This document shows positions 34,101 to 43,345 of a stretch of DNA of 64,000 bases, piece after piece. Source of the stretch: JALJPB01 sp963933115 (lineage in GTDB: Bacteria > Pseudomonadota > Gammaproteobacteria > Enterobacterales > Alteromonadaceae); assembly GCA_963933115.1 (NCBI GenBank), contig CAWVSL010000011.1, forward strand, positions 10,528 through 74,527. The letters are read 5' to 3'. Each line of letters starts with the position of its first letter. Position 1 is the stretch's first letter. The position numbers and the translations under genes were made by a program. The notes under the pieces were generated by a model. The model was not told the origin of the DNA, searched no databases, and was given only the letters and a program-made list of their open reading frames with translations.

Positions 34101-34796
34101 CCCCAGATAATCGATATGCAGATAACGATTAAGATAACCGATCTTCAAAATAATATTAAAACCATTCAATTGAGCGCTAAATTACCAATTAAAGCGCAGC
34201 AATTAATTTTTTATCGCAGTAGTACAGCCAAAGCCAAAGACTTATTTACACTGTATATTCATCAGTTAATAGTACAAGTTTATCAAGATCAAACTATTAC
34301 TGATGCAAGTACCAATGACATTAATAGCGCTTTGGATACAACAACTGAACACAGTGAGTTAATTCGTCAAGTTATCAGTAGCCATGGTTTTTATTTTGAT
34401 ACTAAAAGCCAAAAGACAACGGAGTATTTGGTCAATAAAGTTGACAATGCGAAGGAGCAATTAGTCAAATTGATAACGACTTATTTTACTGGGCAACATC
34501 AGGCATTACTACTCAATGGTGATATAGCTAACAAAGCGTTTAAAGCATATATAGGAGCGACAAAATCAGTAAAAGTCTTTGAACAAAGTGATTTTGAAAA
34601 GCTTTGGCAAGACCCTAATGCAGCGTTTACTTTAGGGGATGATAGTTATATGCAATATTTTTGGCAAACATGTCCTTTATTCTCGGAATGCCAGCAGCAC
34701 CTAACAGATATTTACTTACCTATGTACCATTCTTTAATAAAAGTTAAAGCGCCTAAAACACATAGGGCATCCAAAACAGTAAAGGGAGTTAGTTAA
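31176..34796 (+). CDS. recC: Exodeoxyribonuclease V gamma subunit
   Basis: RecC subunit of the RecBCD helicase-nuclease, which recognises Chi and holds the split strands. It has 1206 residues. The N-terminus MIYLYPANKMENLLVLLDKI and VVQNAGMQHWLNLSLANQRGI align with E. coli RecC (SNRLDVL, VQSTGMAQWL). Further anchors are LNDGKFPRQRQPLGFDLM and SRRGDDRYLFLEALISARQSLYLSYQGR. It starts with TTG at 31176, supported by AAGG at 31165-31168; the frame is closed upstream. Its stop overlaps the recB ATG (TAATG). Unlike E. coli, no ptrA lies between recC and recB. Confidence 0.95.
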   Translation: MIYLYPANKMENLLVLLDKIQQVSPLPVFSQETIVVQNAGMQHWLNLSLANQRGISMNVCYPLPAQFLWKLIRSMASDEKVPDQSPYSREVLTWRIYTLLTSDVVCSDVDFTPATSYWRGINDTSDALTTNNNNLNGNNEKALLKCYQLAGQLADLYEQYLIFRPEWINSWHEGTTTIDSLMKNSQYPQDLSELSDLKKLTQWQAKLWQLLTKDQPYNPVSLLQDAIVNIADKKNSLPKRISFFGINAMAPMWLEFIHALSEHIDIHFFHLNPCFAYWGDIITEKQAAKAIKNWVGVIDECTLEYIDETNAAVGNPLLANLGQQGREFMALLQNYSSVNIDLFEQIESDNQSQVTSVLAHLQQDILSLTDRRLTPIDLKDDSITITSCHSALREVQGLHDWLLHQFNQDTSLTPKDVLVMCPQIENYAPFVNAVFTRGWQALDDEIPPLPCSIADRSAKDAEPIIAAFSDILNLPDSRFAVSQLIALVRLPAMQLKFDITLDELSKITLWLEQATIHWGLNKEHKEHILQSSQSNNSFTWQQGLSRLLRGFAFGDNFGQGEVIYQHQLLISSIEGDEAILLGKLLLIIEQLQLSAHSLTKSRTAVNWQRYLLSIVDKLFDIESEQSFSLIDQAIASLVEYCAQAHFDKEISLLIVREFLNNHFSLPDPGRQFMVGQVTFCSMLPMRSIPFKIIAVLGLNDGKFPRQRQPLGFDLMESTPSQLGDRSRRGDDRYLFLEALISARQSLYLSYQGRNIKTNKPKEASLVLKELMDYLTLGFSWQFNTTQSIESQDVNQLRQLPMQAFSDKNYQGKYNCFDDKWLKLKYPLTNLERTTEYDNEQGSSSSELFINHGSSDNSIETLNVDQLISFYQHPAKMFAQQQLNLYLDQKTVSLDDAEPFAINHLESYLLRQSLLKECLVHDSNEDKTKLKLNQVLNSALLGGKFPDLPTTAKVFESWLNDSIEFSQAIIKQNADNPQIIDMQITIKITDLQNNIKTIQLSAKLPIKAQQLIFYRSSTAKAKDLFTLYIHQLIVQVYQDQTITDASTNDINSALDTTTEHSELIRQVISSHGFYFDTKSQKTTEYLVNKVDNAKEQLVKLITTYFTGQHQALLLNGDIANKAFKAYIGATKSVKVFEQSDFEKLWQDPNAAFTLGDDSYMQYFWQTCPLFSECQQHLTDIYLPMYHSLIKVKAPKTHRASKTVKGVS

Positions 34797-37700
34797 TGTC
34801 GATGCAAAATTTGAACATACAAACTATTCCGTTAACGGGTAAACATTTAATTGAAGCCAGTGCAGGTACAGGTAAAACCCATAACATTACCCGATTATAT
34901 CTAAGATTATTGTTAGAAAGACGCTTGTCGGTAGAAAAAATATTAGTGATGACCTTTACCAAAGATGCCACCGAAGAGCTAAGAGGGCGTATTGAGGGTT
35001 TTATACGTGAAGCTATCAACGACTGGTCAAGCTTAATTAAAAACGATGAATTCTTTATTGAAATAGCAAAAAAAGTAGATGAGAGGGAAGCTCTCGACTT
35101 ATTAAAAACCGCTTTATTATTTTTAGATGAAGCATCAATTTATACCATTCATGGTTTTTGTAAGCGGGTATTATCCCAACATGCTTTTAGCAGCGGTTTA
35201 CCTTTTAATGCTTTAATGGAGAGCGATAGTCAAGAGTTAGTTATTGAGTCATGCCAAGATTATTATCGAGTATTGGCGCAAGAGTCTGTTAATGAGTTTT
35301 TATTACTTGCCGAATTCTGGCCAGATCCATTAGCCTTTATATCTCAATTCTCCCAAGCAATAGCCAGTCAACAGGCACTAGAAGTATTAGCGCCTAAAAA
35401 TATTGTTGAAGAGTTTTTATTGACGGTGAAAAAATCCCTCACAGACCTAGAAGTCAATCATCCAACTTTGGTCAGCCATTTAGTTGATGTTAAAAAAGAT
35501 GAAGAAAGAAAAGTTCGCTTAGTAGAATTAACCTCATTAGTGCTCTGGCTTAAAAATATAGCGGCAACAGATGTCGATAGTTTTAACCCTAATCAACTGC
35601 CAACTATGCCTGATGCATTTATAGATGGCAGGCGTTATGGACGTTCAAAGTTTAAAGCTGAGATTGTTGAAATATTTAATCAAGTAAACCAAGTTAAAGA
35701 GCAAGTAAAAACCTTAGTTAAACAGATTAATAAAGCTAAAGCTTTTAACCTAGTTAGAGCGGGTATTTATCAAATTCGTCAAGCTGTTAGTGTAAAAAAA
35801 GCAAATCAAAATATACTCACGTTTGATGATCTTATTACAACCTTAGCTCATTGTTTGTCGAGTGAAAATGACCTTAATGGTAAGTTTGCTTCCACCTTGT
35901 TTACCCAATACCCAGTTGCGTTAGTGGATGAATTTCAAGATACCGACCCACAGCAGTTTCATATTCTAAAAGCAATTTATTATAACAAGGCTTCAAAAAT
36001 TAGTAGCGATACTACAACTAATGCCGATGTTAGAGAAAAAAACAAAGATAGTCAAACAGCTATTTACATGATCGGGGATCCTAAACAGGCCATCTATGGT
36101 TTTCGTGGTGGAGATGTTTTTGCCTATTTAGCGGCGCGACAAGACTGCGACTATCAATGGTTAATGGATACGAACTGGCGATCTACTCCATCGATGGTTA
36201 CTGGGTATAATCGTTTATTTTATGGCAATGAATTAACTAAAAACGCTCGTGATGTTTTCGGTTATAACATTCCCTACCTGCCAGTCAAATCAGCCAAAAA
36301 AGAAAGTAAGTCAGCGAACAATAATGGCCGCAAAGCCCTGCAATTTATACATTTTAATGATGACAGTGTTGATAAAAAGGGAGGGGTAAAACAAAGTTTT
36401 AGAGCTGAAATGGCTAATTGGTGCGCCGACGAGATAATTCGTTTGTTTAATGCCGATGAATGTCTTAAGGCACAAGATATCGCGATATTAGTGCGAGATG
36501 GCAGTGAGGCACAGTCGATAAAAGACGCCTTACATCGAAAAAAACTTGCATCGGTATTTTTAAGTAACCGCTCTAATTTATTACACAGCCATGAAACCAA
36601 GCAGTTATTAGCTTTATTAAAAGGTATTTTGTTTGTTGAAAGCGAACGTTGGTATACTGCGGCTTTAGCCAGTGGTTTATTAGGGTTTACACCAAAAAAA
36701 CTTTATCAATTACAATGTGATGAATTTCAGTGGCAAAAATTGAAGTTTAGCTTTGCTTCTTTTAGAGAGGAGTGGTTAAACAAAGGCTTTATCTCTATGG
36801 CCTTGAAGTTAATGCATCAACATTTCCATATTGACGAAAAAGATCAAGACCGAGTATTAACAAACTTATTACACTTATTTGAGCTTTTGCAGTCTGCCAG
36901 TACTCGTCATCGCCAACCGCAAGAACTCTTGTATTGGTTTGAGCAACAAATAAACCTAGATAATCCAGAAACCGAAGTTGAATTACGCTTAGAAAGTGAT
37001 GACGACTTGATTCGAATTGTTACTCAACATGGTGCTAAAGGCCTAGAGTACCCTATAGTTTTTGTGCCTTTTGCCACCCGTTTTAAAGACCCTTTACGTT
37101 TTGGTAGCCGATCTGTTACTTTCATAAAGTATCATAAAGGCGTTGATGGAGGGGAAAGGCCACTTGTATTAAGTTTAGATGGCAGTAAAGAAGCTAAAAA
37201 AGCCATGGCAGATGAATCTTACGCTGAGAGTATCCGACTACTTTATGTCGCTGTGACACGAGCAGAGAGACAATGTTATATTCTTACTACTGAGTTTGAC
37301 CATTATGAACAATCACCTTTAGGACTGACCCTTAAATGGCAAAAAGATCAGGATATACTCATCAATTTACAAGTATTAATGAGTGATAATACAAAAGAAA
37401 TCGGTGTTTTAACCATTCCATATGATGATTTAGGTAATGAGGAAAGTGTTGAACAATTATCTGTTCAAGTAAATAAGCGTGTTAATAATGCTAGTGCTAA
37501 AATGACTCCTCAAGTCGCTAAATTTTATGGGCACATTGAACGTGACTGGTGGTTAAGTTCTTTTTCGGCCTTAAAGAGAAATTTTCGTCATGTCGGTGTT
37601 TCATCACCAGATCGCGATCATGAGTTCACATCAGAGCAATCAATCATAGACCCTCAAGAACAAAGCCTAGCCAACAACTTACTTCGCTTTACCCTGGCAA

Positions 37701-38458
37701 AAGGGGCACACACAGGAAATTTATTGCATGATATTTTAGAGCATACTGACTTTAATCAAGCCGATTGGCAAACTTGTATGAAATGGCCTTTGGTTAAATA
37801 CGGTGAACTCACCATGGGTTTTACTCAAGATGATTTGCAAGCTTGGTTAGTTCAAGTATTAAACTCAGCACTAACTGACGCTAATTGTTCTTTAGCTAAT
37901 TTGACCCTTAATAAAACGTTAAGAGAAAGTGAATTTTATTTTCCAATGCAGTCTGCCAGTAGTGAAAAACTTTCCAACGTTTTAACAGAGCACCGAGCGA
38001 GTATTCGCCAAGTATTAAACTTACAAAGTTTGAGCCCTGTAGTTCGATTACCCAGTTACAAAACATTAAAAGGCATGATGCACGGCTTTATTGATTTAGT
38101 TTTTGAACATCAAGGTAAATATTTTGTTTGCGATTATAAATCGAGACATCTTGGCGACCAGTTTAAGTACTATCAGCAAGAGAATCTTTTATATGATATA
38201 GAGAATAATTACTATGATTTACAATATCTTATTTATTGCTTAGCACTTCATCGTCATTTAAAACTGTCGTTAAAAGATTATGATCCTAATGTTCATTTTG
38301 GTGGTATTTATTGTTTGTATTTGCGGGGGATGACTGATGATAGTAATCATCAAGGGTCAGGAATTTATTATCGAAAAATAACCAGTGAAGAACTTAATCA
38401 ATTAGACGAGATATTCCTTGGTGATAAACAAACTAAAGGACTAATTCATGAACAATAA
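34796..38458 (+). CDS. recB: Exodeoxyribonuclease V beta subunit
   Basis: RecB: 3'-5' helicase plus the only nuclease domain of RecBCD. It has 1220 residues. Walker A is EASAGTGKTHN (20-30); other UvrD-type motifs are VMTFTKDATEELRGRI, LVDEFQDTDPQQF, MIGDPKQAIYGFRGGD and LYVAVTRAERQCY. The nuclease domain near the C-terminus has GFIDLVFEH (about 1097-1105) and FVCDYKSRHLG (about 1111-1121), with the catalytic Asp, Asp and Lys. It overlaps recC by one base and recD by 11 bases. Confidence 0.96.
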   Translation: MSMQNLNIQTIPLTGKHLIEASAGTGKTHNITRLYLRLLLERRLSVEKILVMTFTKDATEELRGRIEGFIREAINDWSSLIKNDEFFIEIAKKVDEREALDLLKTALLFLDEASIYTIHGFCKRVLSQHAFSSGLPFNALMESDSQELVIESCQDYYRVLAQESVNEFLLLAEFWPDPLAFISQFSQAIASQQALEVLAPKNIVEEFLLTVKKSLTDLEVNHPTLVSHLVDVKKDEERKVRLVELTSLVLWLKNIAATDVDSFNPNQLPTMPDAFIDGRRYGRSKFKAEIVEIFNQVNQVKEQVKTLVKQINKAKAFNLVRAGIYQIRQAVSVKKANQNILTFDDLITTLAHCLSSENDLNGKFASTLFTQYPVALVDEFQDTDPQQFHILKAIYYNKASKISSDTTTNADVREKNKDSQTAIYMIGDPKQAIYGFRGGDVFAYLAARQDCDYQWLMDTNWRSTPSMVTGYNRLFYGNELTKNARDVFGYNIPYLPVKSAKKESKSANNNGRKALQFIHFNDDSVDKKGGVKQSFRAEMANWCADEIIRLFNADECLKAQDIAILVRDGSEAQSIKDALHRKKLASVFLSNRSNLLHSHETKQLLALLKGILFVESERWYTAALASGLLGFTPKKLYQLQCDEFQWQKLKFSFASFREEWLNKGFISMALKLMHQHFHIDEKDQDRVLTNLLHLFELLQSASTRHRQPQELLYWFEQQINLDNPETEVELRLESDDDLIRIVTQHGAKGLEYPIVFVPFATRFKDPLRFGSRSVTFIKYHKGVDGGERPLVLSLDGSKEAKKAMADESYAESIRLLYVAVTRAERQCYILTTEFDHYEQSPLGLTLKWQKDQDILINLQVLMSDNTKEIGVLTIPYDDLGNEESVEQLSVQVNKRVNNASAKMTPQVAKFYGHIERDWWLSSFSALKRNFRHVGVSSPDRDHEFTSEQSIIDPQEQSLANNLLRFTLAKGAHTGNLLHDILEHTDFNQADWQTCMKWPLVKYGELTMGFTQDDLQAWLVQVLNSALTDANCSLANLTLNKTLRESEFYFPMQSASSEKLSNVLTEHRASIRQVLNLQSLSPVVRLPSYKTLKGMMHGFIDLVFEHQGKYFVCDYKSRHLGDQFKYYQQENLLYDIENNYYDLQYLIYCLALHRHLKLSLKDYDPNVHFGGIYCLYLRGMTDDSNHQGSGIYYRKITSEELNQLDEIFLGDKQTKGLIHEQ

Positions 38459-40361
38459 AAGTATTGGTGCAAGCATTTATTCAAGTTTTAACCAAGCACA
38501 AAAAAATATTGCTGAAATTATGCCTATTGATTATTTTTTTGCTAAGGAAGTTTGTAGTGCAATAGAAAGTCCCGACCAGAAAATTTCGAATTTTGATGAT
38601 CAAGTTTACGCCTTATTTCATGTGTTTATGTTTTTAAGTAAAAGCTTAAGGGATGGTCATACCTGCTTACCTCTTAACCGTATTGCTAATCAAACTATTG
38701 GCTTTCATAGAGACGAACAAGGTTTAGTAACCCATCAAGGTTTTACTATACCCAATATTGAGGTAATCAATGATTACTTAAAAAATATCAATGTTACAGC
38801 CAAAGACAATGCCTTAATTGTTTACCACCAACAAGCATTATATCTTCGACGTTATTTTGAATTTGAGCGTGAATTATCAGGTTATATCAGTGATAAGTTA
38901 ACAACAGTTGAATTAACGATATCCGAACAACAGAAGATTAAAGCTAGTGTTACATTATTATTTCCTCAGCAAATAGCTGACGAAGTTGACTGGCAAAAAC
39001 TTGCCGTTGCCAACGCGATAAATAAAAACTTTAGTATTATTGCTGGAGGTCCCGGTACCGGTAAAACCTATACCGTAATAAAGCTAATTGCCGCTTTACT
39101 GATGCTTGATGTTGATAATTCACTGCGTATTGCTTTAGTAGCGCCAACGGGTAAGGCTGCTATGCGTTTATCAGAATCCATTGTGAACGCTATTACTGGT
39201 TTTAGAGGGCAAATATCAGAGCAAATACTAGACACAATACCTACAGAAACTCATACCATCCACCGCTTGTTAGGGGTTATTCCCAACACCCCTAATTTTC
39301 GTCATCATCAAGACAACCAATTGAGCCTTGATGTATTAATTATTGATGAAGTTTCTATGGTTGACTTAGCATTAATGACTCGTTTATTTAGAGCCCTACC
39401 CAAGCATTGCAAAGTCATTGTTTTAGGGGATGCAGATCAATTGCCTTCGGTTGCTGCGGGTAGTGTTTTAGCCGACATTGCGCCAATACCCCATCCAGGC
39501 TACAGCGACAATAATCTGGCTTACTTAACTCAAGTGACTTCAAACGATCTTATTAATAAAGCAGAATTTAACCAGTTGATTAGCGTAAATAAACAGTCAA
39601 AACTTTTTGCCGATCAGTTAGTCATCCTAACTAAAAGTCGTCGATTTGATGGTCTTGGGGGCATAGGTTTATTGGCACAATCTGTTATTACTGGTAATAG
39701 TAAAGCAAGTTGGCAATTATTAATGGATAACAAGCATAGTGAACAATTATCATTATTAGATAATGATATAGACCAATGGCTTCCTCAATTGGTTAAACAG
39801 TACTTCCAACCTATGTTTAGCTGTCGAATGGTAACCGATGCTTTTAAATGTTTAGCTAGGTTCAGGTTGCTTTGTGCTACTCGTTTAGGAGAAAGAGGTG
39901 TTGAGTCGCTAAACGATAAAGTTAAAGGGTTATTACAAGTAAAAGGGTTAATAGCAGATAGTAATGCGCTTTACCAAACTCAACCTATCATGATCAGTGA
40001 AAATGATTACCGCTTAGGTTTGTTTAATGGCGATATTGGTATAATCTGGCGCAATGAATCAGGGCACTTAATGGCGGTATTTGAAACAAGTACTGAGGAG
40101 TTAAAGTGGGTCATGCCATCAAGATTACCCAAATTTACCAATGTCTATGCAATGACCATCCATAAAACTCAAGGTAGTGAGTTTGATCATGTCGCTATGG
40201 TATTACCAAAAAATAGTGACAACCGATTACTTTCAAGAGAGTTGTTATACACGGGTATAACAAGAGCAAGGTTACACTTAAGTATCTCAAGTAGGAGTAA
40301 TGTTTGGCAATATGGGGTTGAAGGTCAAGTTAAACGCTATTCTGGCTTGAAAATCAGTTAA
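38448..40361 (+). CDS. recD: Exodeoxyribonuclease V alpha subunit
   Basis: RecD: the fast 5'-3' SF1B helicase of RecBCD. It has 637 residues. Walker A is AGGPGTGKTYTVIK (about 198-211), followed by APTGKAAMRLSES, THTIHRLLG, LIIDEVSMVDLALM and LGDADQLPSVAAG. The C-terminal motif VYAMTIHKTQGSEFDHV and LYTGITRARLHL complete the helicase. The ribosome site AAAGGA lies inside the recB end. No partner genes follow closely. Confidence 0.95.
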   Translation: MNNKSIGASIYSSFNQAQKNIAEIMPIDYFFAKEVCSAIESPDQKISNFDDQVYALFHVFMFLSKSLRDGHTCLPLNRIANQTIGFHRDEQGLVTHQGFTIPNIEVINDYLKNINVTAKDNALIVYHQQALYLRRYFEFERELSGYISDKLTTVELTISEQQKIKASVTLLFPQQIADEVDWQKLAVANAINKNFSIIAGGPGTGKTYTVIKLIAALLMLDVDNSLRIALVAPTGKAAMRLSESIVNAITGFRGQISEQILDTIPTETHTIHRLLGVIPNTPNFRHHQDNQLSLDVLIIDEVSMVDLALMTRLFRALPKHCKVIVLGDADQLPSVAAGSVLADIAPIPHPGYSDNNLAYLTQVTSNDLINKAEFNQLISVNKQSKLFADQLVILTKSRRFDGLGGIGLLAQSVITGNSKASWQLLMDNKHSEQLSLLDNDIDQWLPQLVKQYFQPMFSCRMVTDAFKCLARFRLLCATRLGERGVESLNDKVKGLLQVKGLIADSNALYQTQPIMISENDYRLGLFNGDIGIIWRNESGHLMAVFETSTEELKWVMPSRLPKFTNVYAMTIHKTQGSEFDHVAMVLPKNSDNRLLSRELLYTGITRARLHLSISSRSNVWQYGVEGQVKRYSGLKIS

Positions 40362-40414
40362 ATTACCCAATAATTGATACTTTGTATCAATAAAGTTTAT
40401 AAATGAGAATATAA

Positions 40415-40945
40415 ATGCAGCTAATAGAAATAGATAAGACCCTGTATCGAAAAAGATTAAATATAGTCATCATTAGCTTTGTTGGGACATTATTAATTCT
40501 GTCGCTGAGCTTGGGTAGTTTGATGATCGCCTTACTTGGTGATTTTTTGATAGAAAATAAAGCAGGGCAGATGGAAGTTGATAATTTTCGCTACAACATC
40601 TTAGGTGTAATATTGGCATTATTAATTTGTGTTACAGTGTTAAGCCAAATAAAAGACAAATCTTATTTTAAAGAAATATATTACGTTTGGAAATTAAAAC
40701 AACTGCACAACAGAATTTACCGTAAATTTAAAAAAATCAAATTAGCCGCCAAAAATGATATCAATGCTCTGACTATATTGAATTTTTATTACCATAGCCG
40801 AAAGCAAGTTTATTTACTTGACGATAATACCTTAACTATTCCAGAGCTTAACAAAGACATTAAAAAGTTAGACCAAATGATAGCTAAGCAAAATTTAATT
40901 ATAAGCCTGTCAGAGTTTAAAGAGAGTCTGCTAAAGTTTTATTAA
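40415..40945 (+). CDS. DUF3087-type inner-membrane protein
   Basis: A 176-residue protein with two membrane segments (VIISFVGTLLILSLSLGSLMIALLG and ILGVILALLICVTVLSQI) and a basic, helical C-terminal half (VWKLKQLHNRIYRKFKKIKLAA) in the cytoplasm. The layout and sequence resemble the DUF3087 family of marine gammaproteobacteria, which has no known function. It follows recD by 53 bases and may share its transcript. Confidence 0.65.
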   Translation: MQLIEIDKTLYRKRLNIVIISFVGTLLILSLSLGSLMIALLGDFLIENKAGQMEVDNFRYNILGVILALLICVTVLSQIKDKSYFKEIYYVWKLKQLHNRIYRKFKKIKLAAKNDINALTILNFYYHSRKQVYLLDDNTLTIPELNKDIKKLDQMIAKQNLIISLSEFKESLLKFY

Positions 40946-41047
40946 TTTACCTTAGTATTAACTATCAGAAATTGTAAAACTGTGGTTAAAATATAAAACA
41001 GGTTAAATATTGTTTATAATCCTCGTTGATATAATGTTGGGAGTTCT

Positions 41048-41308
41048 ATGAAAAAGTTGAAAAATGAAGCAGAGTTACTGAAAAAAGCAGTTGTGATCGG
41101 TGAAAAATATGCCGTTAACAGGGGGTATAAAAACTTTTCCTCAACTAATGCAGCAAAAGATAAAATTGAAAGTTTGTACCGCTTATTAGTAAACGACAAG
41201 TTGATTCAACCACTTGCCGTAGATGCAGAAGATCAACCTAATATGAAACATAAACTTGCTTTATGGATAGCAAAACAATTACCAGCAGACCATGAATTAC
41301 TAAAATAA
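41048..41308 (+). CDS. Small conserved protein (DUF5062-like)
   Basis: An 86-residue soluble helical protein: MKKLKNEAELLKKAVVIGEKYAVNRGY, then AAKDKIESLYRLLVNDKLI, and MKHKLALWIAKQLPADHELL at the C-terminus. I associate it with DUF5062 of Vibrio and Shewanella, without certainty. The function is unknown. A good ribosome site (GGGAG) precedes ATG 41048, and a strong hairpin terminator follows. Confidence 0.6.
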   Translation: MKKLKNEAELLKKAVVIGEKYAVNRGYKNFSSTNAAKDKIESLYRLLVNDKLIQPLAVDAEDQPNMKHKLALWIAKQLPADHELLK

Positions 41309-41334
41309 TTATTTCATTAGTTAGTTAGTTAAAT

Positions 41335-41375
41335 TATTTATCCCCAAAATATCATTTTAGGGATAAATAGTTTTT
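41335..41375 (+). terminator. Terminator between the DUF5062-like gene and the crotonase gene
   Basis: The stem TATTTATCCC (41335-41344) pairs with GGGATAAATA (41360-41369). After one C-A mismatch the stem continues with AAAAT and ATTTT around loop ATC. A T-run (41371-41375) follows on the plus strand. It lies 27 bases after the plus-strand stop and 6 bases from the end of the minus-strand gene, so it may serve both. Confidence 0.8.
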
Positions 41376-41380
41376 AACTC

Positions 41381-42193
41381 TTACCATTTTTTTCTTTTAT
41401 CAAAATTTTTAATCTCTGAGCTCTCATTAGTTTGGTTCTTATATTTAATTTTACTGTTCTTACCAAGTAAAATTTTTAGCTGATAATAAGTCTCTCTAAA
41501 TAAAGTTAAGCCTGCACTACCAAACCAACTATTATTATAAAGCTTTTTAGTCGCTGCAACGCTGTCAGGTGATTGTTGACAAATAATTGTCGCTAAAGCA
41601 ACAGCTTTTTTCATTGGATCTATGTCTATATGGCTCACCAGACCTAACTGAAATGCTCGCTCACCATTAATTATCTCGCCAGTCATGGCTAGCTCCTTAG
41701 CCACATCTTGTCTCACTAATGTCCTTAACGCTATTGTTCCACCCATATCGGCTATTAATCCCCAACGAGCTTCCATAATGGCTATTGAGGCATTGGGTGA
41801 AGTAATTCTAAAATCACCACCAAGCGCAATTTGTAGGCCTCCTCCCCAGCATCTCCCCTTTAGAACCATCAACACCGGCACAGGTATTTCTTGCCATCCT
41901 GTAGATACAATTTGTACAAGGTTTGCTTGCCAAGGGTGCCATTTAAAAAGTAACTTAATTGAAGCGCGAGTTGATTTTGTTACTGACTTAATATCTAAGC
42001 CAGAACAAAAATTCTGACCCTGGCCTGAAACAATAACGGCGCGAATATCTCGATTTCTTTTAAGGTGGTTGATTGTCTTTTTGATTTGAACAAACATTGT
42101 TAGGTCTAACGCATTATTTTTATCAGGCTTATTAAGAGAGACATAAGCAATTTGATCTTTAATAGAAAGTAACACACAGGGGAGTTTAGCCAT
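41381..42193 (-). CDS. Enoyl-CoA hydratase/isomerase family protein
   Basis: A 270-residue crotonase-fold protein. The first oxyanion-hole loop is VSGQGQNFCSGLDIKSV (about 57-73); the second is CWGGGLQIALGGDFRI. In the active-site region the text is IAIMEARWGLIADMGGT. The Glu and Asp eight apart (E-x7-D) match the dienoyl-CoA isomerase pattern (KEVDVGLAADVG) better than that of plain hydratases. The C-terminus carries a basic tail (KIKYKNQTNESSEIKNFDKRKKW). It acts on an unknown acyl-CoA, perhaps in breakdown of unsaturated fatty acids. It is a single gene. Confidence 0.85.
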   Translation of the reverse strand: MAKLPCVLLSIKDQIAYVSLNKPDKNNALDLTMFVQIKKTINHLKRNRDIRAVIVSGQGQNFCSGLDIKSVTKSTRASIKLLFKWHPWQANLVQIVSTGWQEIPVPVLMVLKGRCWGGGLQIALGGDFRITSPNASIAIMEARWGLIADMGGTIALRTLVRQDVAKELAMTGEIINGERAFQLGLVSHIDIDPMKKAVALATIICQQSPDSVAATKKLYNNSWFGSAGLTLFRETYYQLKILLGKNSKIKYKNQTNESSEIKNFDKRKKW

Positions 42194-42434
42194 TAGAGTA
42201 TGAGTATTTTTTGTGGTTTGACCAGCAAGATTATCTGAAGTAACTTATATTGTCTAATGGTTATATTTTCAACTATTTTGTTAAATGCCGAATTAGCATT
42301 TAAAAAAATCACTTATCGAGTAGTTATCTATTTTTTTTGTGTTAACCGGCATGATAGATTTATAGATATTTTGAAGTAGTGCTTGTAATTATTCATTAAT
42401 TAAAGCAAATTAATATTTTGGCTATAGTATTTAT

Positions 42435-43247
42435 ATGTTTGCAAACTTTTTAAACCCAACACCTATTATCGATGAATCTAGCCAATACTGGATACTTGAT
42501 ACCTTCGTTTGGGCATTGGAAAATTTTGAATTGTCGATTTTTCAAAATGACACGCAACTTATATTGCCAACTAATGATTTTTATCCCGGCAATGTTCGCA
42601 GTGTTCATGAGATGGCACAAAGTGTATTTGATAGAACTTTAAAATATGCGAGTTTACAACATTGGCCTATAGTTTTAGTTAAACCGGAAGACTTTAAACA
42701 GAGAACGGTACCAAGATTGGAGTTTACTGGTATAAAAAGAGGGGAGTTGGTAAGGTTTGATGTACCTCCAACGCCAGAACAATTAATTCATGTGAGTTAT
42801 AATCCAAATCAGGTTAATCAACCACAAGACTTAGTCGCCTCTTTTGCTCAAGCCTTTGCCACGATTATGATAGTACAAAGTGGGAAAACTCCACCTGGGG
42901 GGCTTGAATTTATCCCACAAGCTGTCGACCTAGTGGCATCTTTTATGGGTTTTGGTGTGATGTTTTCTAATACGGCCTATCAATTTAAAGGCGGTTGTGG
43001 CTCATGCTTTAATCCCTACGCAAATAGAAATGTTGCGTTATCAGAAAATGATATGATTTATTGTCTCGCTTTGTTTTGCGTAGTTAAAAGTCTTCCAGTT
43101 AAATCTGTTGTTATACATTTAAAATCTCACTTACGTCCAACATTTAAGAGTGCTTACAAAGCACTTCAAAAATCGATAGCAGGGGGTTCACAAGCTACTT
43201 TAGTCAAAGCCTTAACAGGTCGAATTACGGCATTTAAAGAATATTGA
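42435..43247 (+). CDS. Conserved protein of unknown function
   Basis: A 270-residue soluble protein not recognised from any named family. Notable stretches are YWILDTFVWALENF near the start, LPTNDFYPGNVRSVHEMAQSVFDRTL, and a Gly/Cys segment FKGGCGSCFNPYANRNVALSEND followed by YCLALFC. The HEMA motif and CGSC pair could bind a metal; this is a guess. The C-terminus is helical and basic. It starts at a well-isolated ATG and precedes the CBS gene by about 100 bases. Confidence 0.65.
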   Translation: MFANFLNPTPIIDESSQYWILDTFVWALENFELSIFQNDTQLILPTNDFYPGNVRSVHEMAQSVFDRTLKYASLQHWPIVLVKPEDFKQRTVPRLEFTGIKRGELVRFDVPPTPEQLIHVSYNPNQVNQPQDLVASFAQAFATIMIVQSGKTPPGGLEFIPQAVDLVASFMGFGVMFSNTAYQFKGGCGSCFNPYANRNVALSENDMIYCLALFCVVKSLPVKSVVIHLKSHLRPTFKSAYKALQKSIAGGSQATLVKALTGRITAFKEY

Positions 43248-43345
43248 TAAATAAACACCTAAACCATGAATAATTGAACAATCGATACTAGGCTAATAAA
43301 TAAGAATTCAATTTAACCCAATAGCAAAAAACTTAAGGATCTATT

